Of a DNA stretch of 64,000 bases, positions 9,992 to 21,870 are shown in pieces (positions within the stretch are counted from its first letter, which is position 1; the number at the start of each line of letters is the position of its first letter). Made by a program: the position numbers and the translations under genes. The stretch is from Henningerozyma blattae CBS 6284 (lineage: Eukaryota > Ascomycota > Saccharomycetes > Saccharomycetales > Saccharomycetaceae): contig NC_020187.1 of the NCBI RefSeq assembly GCF_000315915.1, positions 1 through 64,000 of the forward strand, written 5' to 3'. The notes below the pieces were generated by a model that worked only from the letters and a program-made list of their open reading frames with translations, did not search any database and was not told the DNA's origin.

Positions 9992-10270
9992 TGTTGAGGT
10001 ACCGTACTACTATCATCGGCAGAGACTATGTGGTAGATGTAGTCTACGAATTGGGACTACGGTTACAATTCTGCTCGTCAAGAGTATCTTCCAGAACGCT
10101 TGTTCTGATGAGAACATAATGGTTATGTCCGGGAAGCTTGTGTCTGACGAGACATAGGTCTTATATAAGAGGAACGTTCTGTGAAGATGGGTATTCAGAA
10201 AGAGTATTCTGTTTAACGAAACAACCAAATGTAATATTAATTCCTGGCTGAATTCGAAAACCGGGTAACA
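9992..10270 (+). repeat. Possible solo LTR, hairpin-rich, with TATA-like box
   Basis: TGTTGAGG at 9992 and GGGTAACA at 10270 give TGTT/AACA ends about 279 bp apart. The interior contains a promoter-like cttatataagagg near 10159 and small perfect hairpins such as GTTCT-gatg-AGAAC and TGTCT-gacg-AGACA. It sits downstream of the tRNA in the same repeat-rich interval. No duplication flanks it and no second copy occurs in the window. Confidence 0.3.
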
Positions 10271-13200
10271 TATACATTTATATAGCAAGAATTATTAGAG
10301 ACTGTAGCTAAATCTACTACAAATCTAAATATATCTAACTTTATTACTAGATAATAGATAATTTAATCCAGTATATTAAAATATGATACTTAATAATATA
10401 AATTATGATACAAAACAATAATTCACTGATAATATGATAGCTTTATTATTTCTTTCCGCATTTAGTTTGTGCATCCTGTTGATGCTTTCTTTTCTTATTG
10501 ATAATATATCTTTTAACTTTCTTAACTTCAAACTCTGTTTCTTTTTAATTTTCATTATTCTTATTTCTTTGCTTGCGGTAACAACCGGCTACGCTACAAG
10601 AATCACATAATTCTGTAGGTTAATGAGCAATACAAATTCCATTTAAGCCAGGATATATAGAAAGACAAAACAGAAGATATAAAAGTCAAAAGAAGCTGAT
10701 ACAAAGAGAATATAATTTTTGAGTTTTTATGGATATGAATTGTTCTTATAAATATCCTCCTATATCTAAATACTGTATAATATCTGTATGATTTTATAAA
10801 AACGGGCTCTACTTATTTTCTGATGAATGCGTGTTACAGAAAAGTATCATATAGTGTGTAGAATATTTAATATTCACTTGAAATAATATCATACTTGGCT
10901 TACATAGTCTCCAGCATATACTGCTATTGTTATACAACTTCCTAATATAGTTTTTCACGTTCGATATTTATTTCTTATTTTGTTTAATCATACGAGAAGA
11001 TATTCGACAATTTATCTGCAAACTAGCATTATTGATACTGGGAATTTATAATTAAATTCTTTGATAGAGTATTATTCAATATATTCCACTATATCTAAGT
11101 TTCTGATTTTTATTTCTGGTAAAGCCAAAAATCTTCGATATTTTTTTATGTTATTAAACATATTAAAAATTACATCAGAAAAATTAACTGTAACAAAATG
11201 ATGAAAAACAAATACTTTTGCGTGAAATATCTACACAACTCCATTAGTTATTATGTGGTTAAAAAAAAACTAAATATATGAAAAGCTAGTTTAACCACTT
11301 TATTTTATAATTTGTTCAGAATTCAATTATTTTACCTATTTAAATAATATTAAACTTGTCATGTTTATTAATGCTTTACAATGTGTTAAAATATCAACAT
11401 AAAGATTAATATATATCCTTATAAGAACCATCTGAAATTTGAAGCTTTTTGCTAAAAATTAATGTTACTGCTGAATATTGATGCTACTAAAGACTAAAAG
11501 ACGTTATACCCGAAACAAGTAATAGTTAATGAGTTTATATTTATTTCACATATTTATCTTTCCTCAGAAGGGTAGGTGGTTTGTATAATATAACTTGACC
11601 ATTAACAACAAAAATTATTGGATTTCAAGAAAGTCTGATATTATTTAATATTGATTTATTGATGTAAATTTGGATTACTTCTTGTGCATACTTTATAGAG
11701 AGCTATATTTATTGACATTTTATACTCTTTATATATTAAAATAAAGTAATGTTAGAGTTGTGATGTTAATATAATGGCTAATAAAGACTGAATATAGTCA
11801 TAATTGTGGCTTTATGCAACAACTAATAACTGTTGAAAATGAATGTTAATAAATATAACAGGGTCTTTATACATAAATCAGTAAATATACTGTTCTAGGA
11901 TAAAAGAGAGTATAACGTGAATGTACGTGGCTAATAAAAACTCAATTGGATAATATATGGCCATTAAATTATATCATGCAAATATTACAGGATATTCTAA
12001 GCATATGAGCCAGCTAGCATTTGCGAGGTTAATTTAATGAAAATTTTTTTACCTATAGACGACAATGAATTGACTTCTCCAATTCAAAACAAAATGTATA
12101 AATTGTCAAACCTTTACTCGACATTATAATTTTGGTATTTTACAAATTATGTATACCCTTTATTCATACTCAAAAATGGTAGGAGGATTCTATAGTCATA
12201 AATATATTAAACAGAATCATTCTGTAAAGCATTACGGAAAATAACACCACGGAAAAAGATTCAAGTGTCTTATAATATTATTTTTCAGCAAAAATTATTC
12301 TCCATACTATGGCAGATTCTGATAATAATGCAAGTTGAAAAGCTGAAACGTTATTAGATGTAGAAACCTCCTAGCTTCCCGAGTAAGGAATACAGTGTAT
12401 ATAAATATACAAAAAATATAAATATCGAGAAAATGCTGGTAGTTTATCCATCTTAGGTTGGACGAAAGGAGTTAAGCAATCCTCATAGACAAATGAAAAT
12501 TTTTCACTTAGTTTGTCTTGCTAGTTCATCATAGAATTAATAAGTATTATCTCCGGAACTTTTGCTCAGTAAGTTCTGTAGCTTTTAATCAGTATCCTAA
12601 AATTTGATACCAAATAGAGTATTTAATTGGGGTTTTATTATCGAGGTTTAAGAATATTATACTCTTTATTCCTAAACAGTATCTGTACAGTATTATGTTC
12701 AATGACCACAAGTATTAAAAAGTCTTGATTTAACATCATAAATTGAAGTAGGCAGAATACCCATTCATATTTATTGATATAATTTAGAGTAGTATTCTCC
12801 CTTGAATCAAACTGTTATGACATGCATATTTTTGAAAATCTCTAATGATATATTTATGCAGCTCATTAGTTAATACCATTGAAGGATAGATATGTTAACC
12901 GACATGAAATAAATACAGCCTAATTAGCTTATATAAAAACAGACTAACTACACAACTCGATGAACTAGTATTTTGTGTATATTGATTATCTCTGGTTTGG
13001 AATAATTAAGAGGGAAACTATAATACTATTTCATAATCAATATACATTAACTGATTACATCTATATATATTTACACTCATTAAGTCTAAAGGATGGGGAA
13101 AAAAAAATTGGCCACCGATATTAAGATTCTAAGTATCAAAATAGTGATTTCAGAATCTACCTAAAACCTTTTTTCAAATAGGTTCTAATAAAGGATACTG

Positions 13201-14049
13201 TATTTTTTTTCTGTTAAAAAAGTGTAAAATTATTTTAAAAAATATTTAGTCGCGATGTAACTATATTTTAGAAAAATTATAGAGTTCAAAGTGTAATATA
13301 TGCAATCTACAAGAACTGATAGTGTTATTTACTGTAAAATAGGACGATTAATATGGCTGATATTCCTAATTTAAGTAAGTTATACGCTTTACAATGCTAC
13401 AATACCGAAAGTAGATAGTTGAGTGAGGTTAATGGAAGAATTTAGTTATTTCTATTTGCTATAATCCTCAAAAATACAAAACAACTATTCCGCTGTTAGT
13501 AACTCGTGCCATTATTGGATTTAGATTCTATTACATTGGAAATAATACGTTGGCTTATGAGAGAAAACAACTGCATGAGACCAAAAATAAACAGAAAAGG
13601 GGATAATGTACGTCATTACATAATATATACTACAAATTATATACTATAAACTACAAATTACTTATTAGTGACGTAAAATGAAATACGAACAATAAATTCT
13701 CAAGATATATTAAGGAAAAATAAGGTGATAGAGGATAAGGAAAAACTAAAGGCATGAGGGAGATATAACAATCATAACACAGAAAAAGACTTTTCTTAGT
13801 TACCAATGCGAAAAAAACTTTTGTTTTGGTTTCCAAGTCTAAAGGATAGTATTACCTGTATATTATAAATTTTATATTTTACACCGAGCTAATCAACTAT
13901 AAGATAATGAACAACCTACAAATATTTCAATTATAAAGGACAAACTACGAAGAATATGCTAAGTTCATACGTACCCTACTCTAGAAAGTGGTGACCAACT
14001 GATTCAGAAAACGAATATAACAATAATCAATAAGTCAGCTAGCATTGAG
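10271..14049. other. AT-rich gene desert
   Basis: About 3.8 kb with stops in all frames and no recognisable gene. The only structure I can support is the dispersed repeat copy at about 11770-12340. Short open stretches lack homology and codon character. Confidence 0.6.
11770..12340 (+). repeat. Dispersed repeat, copy C (diverged)
   Basis: Shares ordered blocks with the copies at 42358-42760 and 44665-45078. The blocks are GGTCTTTATACATAAA, a tract around ATACTGTT...AAAGAGAGTATAAC, ACAGGATAT, GAGGTTAATT, GAAAATTTTTT, a TATAGACGAC block and a terminal GATAATAATGC. It also shares a CTAATAAAGACTG...CATAATTGT block with the partial copy near 43570. More divergent than the other copies, so probably older. 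Confidence 0.6.
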
Positions 14050-15830
14050 AATAACAGTTGATCTGAAGTACTTTATTAATTTTGAGTTCTACATCACACA
14101 GTAAAATTTATTTATTTATTTAACGCATTTCAATGCACAGTCTACTCCAGGATGCAAGTTATAACTGAAGTCTACATATTTGTGCTACAACAATTTTCTC
14201 ACATATGCCACACTGTTCCTAGCAATATTATCCCATAATAGTTCCAAAGTGCTTTACGCTACCGAAATTGATGTATATACATTTTGCTGGAATCTTATAT
14301 TTCAACCTATTCCAAACCTTGTTAAATATACTTGTGATTCTTATCTTCCAACTGCATGGAACTATAACAGCTATTGTTCGAAGGAAAGCTTATGACGTAC
14401 TATTACATGAGAAGGTGGGATAAGGTAGGTAGAGCATTCATCATGTCTTTTTCTCGGCAAAAATCTTAACGTTGTCTACAACTGCCTTAGACTTGGTCGT
14501 AACTTGCAGGTTGCTCAATGTCGAAATTTTACATTTAAAATCTTAGCAAAAACTATTCTCAACTGGCATTTGCTAACAAAGCATTTCTATAACTTACAAT
14601 CAACTGCAAACTGTAATGTAACCTTCTGTAATAAAATTTGAGCAATATCTTCAATTTTTACCATTTTAGGATACGACTTAAAAATTTAACTAATTTACCA
14701 ATTTTTCAGCCTCCATCACTACCTGTTCAAACTCATAATCTGTATCCATCCCAGATCCAATATATATGCTGATAAATTCTATCCAATACGAAGGAACTTA
14801 CAATGATTGATACATACCAACAAGCAATCGATATAAACTCTTCAACCACTGCTAAGAGACGTAGATGCGTACGGATCGTTCCAGTAGATGCCACATCATT
14901 GGCCTATAATAATTCTGCATACAAGTTGTATATATACCATTAATACCAGGATACAGTTGTTGTACGGTCGTTCTGCAACATATTTAACTATAACCTACTC
15001 TGTGAGGTACACAATTTAACACAAATTCCTTTACACAGAAAGGAGCATGAATAAGGGGTTTTCATTCTAAATGTCTTCATAATAAACTGCAATTCTGATA
15101 CGTAAGAAATCTCTAGGTACCGAAATTTCCATAAACCACGGGCCTTGCGAGTATAATTTTTAACTCCTCTATAGCTTCACTGCAAACTGTTACGCAACAA
15201 TTGCTACCATTACCTCTATCAGAGGTAGAAGGAGAATATTATATATTTTATTCTTATTACAAAAAAAATAAGTAATACTAAAATTCACTGCTTGTAATGT
15301 ACTTACCTATCTTAATATACGATTTTTATGCTAAACCGTTGAGAATTTTGAAGAACTTATGATTAATACTTACTCAATTCAAATATCCATCTTGCCTTCA
15401 TATCTCTGCTAGAAAAAGGAACACTTGGATTTTTTTGCTATTAAAGTTATATAACCTTAGTTCTAGATGCTTTTTATGCTCTTCCTATTTTTTGGAATAC
15501 TAAGAATATTTATTCAAACAAAGCAGTACAAGTTCATTAACATACTCTCTTGAGTTCCCTTTCATAATAATATGAATTTTTATCATTCGAAAAGCATTTG
15601 ATATCTGTGATAAATGCAATGCAATACACAGGGATACTATTACCTCGTATCTGCGTATTACTGATACTGACGTTTTCAACATTTACCACTTGAGTGTTTA
15701 ACAAAAAGTGTGCTCCCAGAACTAGAGTTTCGTGAACATCCCATCTCTTCTTATCGTCTCTTTCCCACAATCGTCTTACAGCAGCTTTAAGAGATAAGCT
15801 TATAATATTAGGATATTTTTATCTTATCCT
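14050..15830 (-). pseudogene. Possible decayed protein-coding gene, unidentified
   Basis: On the minus strand several short stretches read like protein but are scattered over frames and broken by stops. One 77-codon open stretch covers 15537-15770, with WERDDKKRWDVHETLVLG at its start. Further fragments include EISVPRDFLRIRIAVYYEDI near 15090-15150, KMVKIEDIAQILLQKVTLQF near 14610-14670, KSKAVVDNVKIFAEKKT near 14450-14505, and ELLWDNIARNSVAYVRKLL near 14190-14250. I do not recognise the family. The plus-strand stretch 14180-14395 is open but featureless. Chance open reading remains possible. Confidence 0.25.
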
Positions 15831-16270
15831 AAGTAGTAACAATAATAGCTCCCTTCTTTCTCAAAGCTATAATTGTAACTAGTATTTCTGAACTGTCAAC
15901 AAAAATGCCCTAGAATAGTATATATCGTCCTATTATTGATTACATCACTGTTATGCTTAAAGTAAGTACTAGAATATAATCAAACATTTCACTAAATTAA
16001 TATATTTATTATGTAGCGTAAGGTTTAAAAGTTTGAATCTCTATATTTAATTATTGTAGCTCTGTGCGTTTTGTAATTTGCGGAGGCTGGTATCAAATAT
16101 CGAGAGAACTGGACAAAACCTTAGTTTTAAAAAAATGAACACAACGAAGAGTTTCGCTATGGATATAAAGGCCAAAAAATTACCAATTTAATACATTATA
16201 GGTAATAGACTAATTAATTTATTAAGATAATCGTGTAAGAATCGTAAGCATACTAACAACAAATAAGCTA

Positions 16271-17332
16271 ATGAATTCTAATAGTCGTGATTCTTTTGAA
16301 GTCGATGATGGCTTAGAAGGGGTTGACGATTTTATGAACGAACCAAATCCATTCGATGATGATCAAGCCATTATTCCTGATACCGATGAACCAGTTGGCA
16401 TTTTTAAGAAAGATTCTGCCGTAATTAGTACCATTGCAGAAGCTAACATATTTAAGGAAGGTAATAATATGGAATCCCCACCACCGTACGCCGACCCTAT
16501 TCCATCTGGGAACATTAACAATTCTGAAAACATAAATGATATTACAACACCAAGTGATATAAACTCTAATGCTAATAATTTAGGAGAGCTATCACCCTCT
16601 CTTCTAAATTATTATGCGAAATTTTTTTTATTAACGTCAGATGAGTTCAAAACCAGAGTTTACCAGAGCATTTCTATTAAGAACCCCGTCACTTCTGATC
16701 TTGAACAGGTACCAACAACTGAAAATGGAACTAGTGATATTTCAATTTCTTACAAATGCGACTTATATGGTCCTGTTTGGATGACAGCATCGGTTGTAAT
16801 GACTAAATTTGTTACCTCTGGATTTATTAATGTTTTAATGAATGATCTAATAAAAGGTGAAAAATATTCAGACTTAACAGATAGAAACAACCAATTCTTA
16901 GGGTTAGTGCATTCTATTTGGCTGTTTTATGGATATACTTTTTTAATTTCAGTTTTAATCTTTTATTTTATTACAAAAACTACTTCTATCACTAATACAA
17001 CGAATAATAATGATGCCAGTGATCATTATTTGAACACTCGTACTATAAAGAAAATTTCAAGTCCGGTTGAAGTTATATCAATTTATGGTTATTCTAATAT
17101 CAATTGGATACCAATTTGTATTATCATGGATATTTTAGAAATATTTAGATCGAAAAAGGCTGTTTTAATTGCTAAATGCATCACTATTACTATTGGTGGT
17201 ATTAAATCTGGGTTTACATTGTTCAAAAATATAAACAATAGTAGCACTGTTGATAGAATGAGCTATACCTTAATTTTACTACTTTCCTTACATGCATTGT
17301 TTTGTATATCAATTATGTTCTTAATGTGGTAA
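16271..17332 (+). CDS. YIP5: YIP1-family Golgi membrane protein Yip5
   Basis: 353 residues. The N-terminus (EVDDGLEGVDDFMNEPNPFDD) matches the acidic start of S. cerevisiae Yip5. A low-complexity Asn-rich stretch follows, then an LLNYYAKFF segment and a C-terminal half with about five hydrophobic segments (roughly residues 170-350) containing LVHSIWLFYGYTF and ISIYGYSNINWIPICII, which are Yip1-domain hallmarks. Yip5 interacts with Rab GTPases (Ypt family) at the Golgi. It is somewhat longer than the S. cerevisiae protein because of inserted low-complexity sequence. It converges on the SUT gene, the same arrangement as YGL161C and YGL162W. Confidence 0.92.
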   Translation: MNSNSRDSFEVDDGLEGVDDFMNEPNPFDDDQAIIPDTDEPVGIFKKDSAVISTIAEANIFKEGNNMESPPPYADPIPSGNINNSENINDITTPSDINSNANNLGELSPSLLNYYAKFFLLTSDEFKTRVYQSISIKNPVTSDLEQVPTTENGTSDISISYKCDLYGPVWMTASVVMTKFVTSGFINVLMNDLIKGEKYSDLTDRNNQFLGLVHSIWLFYGYTFLISVLIFYFITKTTSITNTTNNNDASDHYLNTRTIKKISSPVEVISIYGYSNINWIPICIIMDILEIFRSKKAVLIAKCITITIGGIKSGFTLFKNINNSSTVDRMSYTLILLLSLHALFCISIMFLMW

Positions 17333-17688
17333 TTTTTGGCAACCTATTTTTTCTCTACAAAGAAACTGGATATTGACATTGTTCAACTCATTCTAAATCA
17401 TATTTTATAATTCAATTTACTTTTATAGCTTTGTTATAATGCCATTTTCATTTTCTTATTGATCTGCAGCTGCAACAAATTTTACCAATAAAACATACAA
17501 GTGAGTATCTGAAATAATAGAAATTTGTAAAAAAATAGTAATTTAAAAGAACATTAAAATCTATAGAAATATAAATTACAAATAGTTAACTTTGATCATG
17601 GGAAGTAGGAAAAAGTTGCTATCGGGAGCCGTTATATGCAAATAATCTAACTAATACTTTAAACTACAATGAAATAACTATGCGCCAC
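17333..17688. other. Convergent intergenic region YIP5/SUT
   Basis: 356 bp between two converging genes; AT-rich, with no gene. Expected to hold both 3' ends. Confidence 0.6.
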
Positions 17689-19599
17689 TCAGAAACCCAC
17701 CTTCTTATAATCTTCATAAGTAATATCAAAAATGTCAGTTTTCTTTATTCTGGATTTTATTTTGGAAAATATATTAATATCGGCTCTTGTAAATCCTTTA
17801 GAAAAAGTACAAACACTTGGTGACAATGATATTGATTCTAAAGTTTGTAACTTTATCGTGGATGACAAATTATTATCGCTATCGTCACTATTAGTTGGAT
17901 GGCAAATACGATCATGGATAGTATGTGAACGAGAGTTACCACCCAGCATATCATCATTTCCCATACTTTCGTCATTATCCGAGGGTATGTTAGTATTAAT
18001 TATCTTATTTTTATCCTTAGGCTTATCTTTTTCTTTCTTTCCAGGAGGTTCATATTTATTTTCTGGACCATTATTTTTTAAAAATCGAAATTGCTCTATT
18101 GACGAGCTTTCATTTTTAATCCTCGACTGCTCATTTTCAGATACTAGTTTCTGGGAATTCTCTGAGCTAGTAGTACTATGGCTATCAACACCTGATACAC
18201 AATTATGATGAGTGGAATTAAGATAAGTGCTATTATTAGTATTGGTACGTGAATTTGAATTAGACTTTTTTTTGCAACATGACAAGCATGGTTTAAATAA
18301 TATCAATTTATCAATGTGCTTAATAATCAAAATTTGATTTGTCGGCAACCAAACATCATCATCAATATCTAAGTCATTTAAGGCTGGGAAGCTTTCTTTT
18401 AATTTAAGAAATTCAAATTTATTCAAAATATGATGTAAATATTTTGATATCATTGGTATCATTTTTTCATCTTGTATTAGAATATCAATTACCGCATTAC
18501 ATTTAATTTTTTTCAAACGGCATTTATCACAACTAGGGCCAGTTCTTTGTCGCTTTGTGCCATAATTTGTTTGTGTTTGAGGTTGTATATGTGTTTGAGT
18601 TGTTGTGCCTACAGATGTAGCGTTATTTATGTTATTATTAGCGGTAGCTGAGTTAATAGTTGAAAGTATACTAATTGTACTGCCTGAAATCGGGGTTGAC
18701 GAAGGTGCTAATGAAGATCTTGCGGATGATGATGATGATGTGCCATCATTACCAATGTAGTTAGGAGTTACTGATGGTGATAAAGGTGAACTTTTTCTAG
18801 ATATTTTGTCGATTGATTCCACATTAGTAGACGTTTCTTTCTTGATGTTAGTAACACTAATTAAGGAACTAACTGAATTTGGAGTCGACATTATATTTTG
18901 TAATTGGTCTGCCGTACTACAAGCCGACTCGACATAACTGGGTGATATTTTTTTATTTAAATTGATATAGGTATGCTTGTTAGAATATGACTTTGAATTT
19001 AAATTTCTTAATGAAGGTGGAGTTAATAATGCATTTACAGCGTTTAAAGTATCATTTAGATCTGAAGAACATAACTTGGGCCTCTTAGATGCTAAATTAG
19101 CTAAATTCTCTAAGGTTGCAAGTGTTGCTAATTCCTCGAGAGACGACAGTCCTTCACATCTCGTTTTTGAGGTATTATTTGAACAAGATGTTCTAAAAAA
19201 CGAAGTAGATGTAACACTAGAATTTATACTTGATTCCTTTTCAAATTTTTTAGATTCGATTACAGTAGAGTCATTATTTTTTTTGAGCAAACGATTTGAA
19301 TCATCAGTTAATTGTGATTCTTCCAATGATCTTTTCAAAAATGGGTCTTTGTTCGAAGTAAAACTATTTGCACTTTTGTTGGTAGAATAGTGAAGTTGAG
19401 TTTTGCAATTACTAGTATCTGTAGCATTGTCTATAGTATCTTTCTCACTGCTACCATTGTTTAAATCACTGCTGCTGCTAGGGCTACTACCTGTAGGAAT
19501 GGTACCCAAACCGTCTGGGTTTACCCTTATTGGTAATAATAATGGCGGTAGTCTTTGATTAGTATTCACCACGGGTATGCTATTGTTATTAATACTCAT
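17689..19599 (-). CDS. SUT1: Zn2Cys6-type transcription factor of the SUT1/SUT2 family
   Basis: 636 residues. A Ser/Asn-rich N-terminal half leads to GPSCDKCRLKKIKCNA at about residue 353, the Sut-family zinc cluster start. As in that family the cluster is split: after CDKC...KC come about 75 residues before FKPCLSCCKKK, and the C-terminus is VCTFSKGFTRADINIFSK...VGF. Sut1/Sut2 regulate sterol uptake, hypoxic and mating/filamentation genes through Cyc8-Tup1. S. cerevisiae has two ohnologues, SUT1 beside YIP5 and SUT2 beside HAA1. Here the single gene sits near both, so the ohnologue choice is open. Poly-Ser and Asn tracts are present. Confidence 0.9.
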   Translation of the reverse strand: MSINNNSIPVVNTNQRLPPLLLPIRVNPDGLGTIPTGSSPSSSSDLNNGSSEKDTIDNATDTSNCKTQLHYSTNKSANSFTSNKDPFLKRSLEESQLTDDSNRLLKKNNDSTVIESKKFEKESSINSSVTSTSFFRTSCSNNTSKTRCEGLSSLEELATLATLENLANLASKRPKLCSSDLNDTLNAVNALLTPPSLRNLNSKSYSNKHTYINLNKKISPSYVESACSTADQLQNIMSTPNSVSSLISVTNIKKETSTNVESIDKISRKSSPLSPSVTPNYIGNDGTSSSSSARSSLAPSSTPISGSTISILSTINSATANNNINNATSVGTTTQTHIQPQTQTNYGTKRQRTGPSCDKCRLKKIKCNAVIDILIQDEKMIPMISKYLHHILNKFEFLKLKESFPALNDLDIDDDVWLPTNQILIIKHIDKLILFKPCLSCCKKKSNSNSRTNTNNSTYLNSTHHNCVSGVDSHSTTSSENSQKLVSENEQSRIKNESSSIEQFRFLKNNGPENKYEPPGKKEKDKPKDKNKIINTNIPSDNDESMGNDDMLGGNSRSHTIHDRICHPTNSDDSDNNLSSTIKLQTLESISLSPSVCTFSKGFTRADINIFSKIKSRIKKTDIFDITYEDYKKVGF

Positions 19600-20448
19600 T
19601 ATATAATTTGAATAATTATTTTATTAATAGTAATCTGCTAATTATCAACTGAGATCTCGAAACGAAAGAGAAAGGAAATGAATAAATTGTAGGTTTAAAA
19701 GTTCAGGTAAGTAATTTTAGTAAAAAAATAATAAGAAATTTTTCTTTTAATTTGTTTCTCGAACAGTAAGGAGAGAGGAAAAATTGTAGTATATGAGGGC
19801 AATTAATGTTGAATGACGATAATTATGAAGGTAAAAATAGGTTAAAAGATTTCAAAAAAAACTCAAATGATATAAAATCAAAAATCAAATAAAATAAGAG
19901 AAGAAAAAAGACAGACAGAATACAAAATACCGACGACGGATAACCTGATTTGTAAGGTTTACAATAGGGAAATGTACAAATAGAAATGTGAGAAATGTAA
20001 CACTTGGCAATTGCAGTTGTGCCAGCAAAAATTTAAGCAGGCTCTTACTGATAAAAGTTACTTACTTTTTCTAAATAGTTAACTGCTCTGTAAACCAACA
20101 AAATAAAAAAAATAATGGAGTTCTGAGAAACCCAAAATCATAAAAAACTTGGTTGACGCTGGAGTTGATAAACACGGATTTTGAGAGATCTAAAGCGAAC
20201 TCTTCGAACATTGGGAAAAAAATTTTGGAAACTCCGAAAAATGAGATAATTGAAAAAGCTGCAAAAACAAGCAGAAGTTTCAAAAATTTCAGAAAAGTCC
20301 GGGTCACATGAAGTAAACACAACATAACATAATGGGAAAGAATTTAGAAAATGATATTTCTTGATTAGAGACTGCAAAGAGAATAGAAATAAACATAGCT
20401 TAAGAATGCTTGTTCAGTTTTCTAAGGGTGGCTAGAGTACACGGTATA
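19600..20448. promoter_or_regulatory. Divergent promoter region SUT/YRB30
   Basis: About 850 bp between two divergently transcribed genes; no coding sequence seen. It contains A/G-rich and poly-A stretches typical of yeast promoters. Confidence 0.5.
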
Positions 20449-21702
20449 ATGGATGAATTATTAGTAAAAGCTGGATCTCAGGCTGTATCGTTTGCTATTA
20501 AATCTGGGGTATCGGTAGCTACTACCTATGCGATTTCTACAATCACAAAAATTATTAAAAAGGATAAAGACAGGATTAATCAAAGCGAACTAACTAGGAT
20601 AGAAATTTTGAAAAGTCAACTAGAAGCAAGAATTAACATTGTATCCTCCGCAATTGATCTTATTAAGCTTGTTGCGGTAAGGGGAAATACAAATTTAGAT
20701 AATACAATAAAACTAACAAGCTCTTTAAAGATAGAGCTTGATACATTTGATGAGAAACTATCTGATTTATATAATAAAAAGAATGGAGAAGAAGAAGATA
20801 TTATTACTAAGATTGAACAGTATATCCAAGATTTATTAAAGAGAATCGAAGAAATAACACCATTTATTAATCTTTCACTAACTACATCCGGTGCTAATTT
20901 GTCAACGATTTTACCTCAAAATGTATCAACAAATTTGTTGCTAAATGCAACATCCTTGATTAATGAGGCTAATAATAAGATGAAATCTAATCTGCATAAA
21001 TTGCCAATCAGAGTTGGACCTATATTCCAATTAACATTATACTCTATTTTTTACAATGCATCAAATAAAAGTAATAATTCCAATAATTCTAATATTATTT
21101 GGAAAGAGGAAATAAAAAGATGCAATGTAAGTATAACTCAGGATCCAAATGAGTATATATATAAATTAAATATTATTCAAAATTTGAATGATGACAGATA
21201 TCATGAGGAAACAGATGACGAAGAAAATAAGAAGCAAAAGATATTTATTGAAATAAAAGATATATTAAAGCTATTTTTCAGCGTATCTGGTAGACTACTT
21301 AAATTGGATGATGATAATGAGGATTCCCCTGTATTAATTGTAAAATTCTCTAAACTAAATGATAAAGATACGCCTAAAGAAGATAAAACTGTTGAATGGT
21401 ATGGCTTGAGTGTTTATGATGAATTCCCAGATGAGATTGACAATGAAACAGATAATGAAGATAAATCTTTAGATTCGACTAAAAATAGAGATACATCTCA
21501 AGTAAAAAACAGGATATCATTACTAGAATATTTAATTAGATTAGTTGCATTACAAGAAAATGATAACAATGAAATTTTAAATATTAAAGATGAAAGACTC
21601 TCATTATATTTGAATGACGAAAATATTAATAACTCTATTAAAAAAGTTAATAATAAACAAGTTATTGAAACAACAGAACAATTTAAAAAATTACAGCTGT
21701 AA
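20449..21702 (+). CDS. YRB30: Ran-binding protein Yrb30
   Basis: 417 residues from the ATG at 20449, which gives MDELLVKAGSQAVSFAIKSG. The frame is open upstream to about 20410 but has no ATG there, so the shorter start is chosen. Conserved-looking blocks are SAIDLIKLVAVRGNTNLDN, RIEEITPFINLSLTTSGANL and LKLFFSVSGRLLKL, as I recall for S. cerevisiae Yrb30 (YGL164C), a fungal RanGTP-binding protein that shuttles through the nucleus. Acidic Asp/Asn-rich insertions lie in the C-terminal third. Its place between SUT and the copper-fist gene matches the YGL162-166 order, with RAD54 (YGL163C) absent from this locus. Confidence 0.87.
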   Translation: MDELLVKAGSQAVSFAIKSGVSVATTYAISTITKIIKKDKDRINQSELTRIEILKSQLEARINIVSSAIDLIKLVAVRGNTNLDNTIKLTSSLKIELDTFDEKLSDLYNKKNGEEEDIITKIEQYIQDLLKRIEEITPFINLSLTTSGANLSTILPQNVSTNLLLNATSLINEANNKMKSNLHKLPIRVGPIFQLTLYSIFYNASNKSNNSNNSNIIWKEEIKRCNVSITQDPNEYIYKLNIIQNLNDDRYHEETDDEENKKQKIFIEIKDILKLFFSVSGRLLKLDDDNEDSPVLIVKFSKLNDKDTPKEDKTVEWYGLSVYDEFPDEIDNETDNEDKSLDSTKNRDTSQVKNRISLLEYLIRLVALQENDNNEILNIKDERLSLYLNDENINNSIKKVNNKQVIETTEQFKKLQL

Positions 21703-21870
21703 GACAATAATGAAAAAAAGACGTTAACTAAAGATTATTTATTAATTATTTATTGTAGCAGGTAGTGTTTATGATTAATCTATTAGAATATATAGCGAAG
21801 TTAACTCGTGAAGTAAAAAAATATCTTTATATCAAAATATTTAGAGTGATATAATCTTAATTAATAACAT

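Noticed and set aside
17732..19390. Plus-strand frames of 137-158 codons opposite SUT
   Set aside because: Antisense shadows of a Ser/Asn-rich coding sequence.
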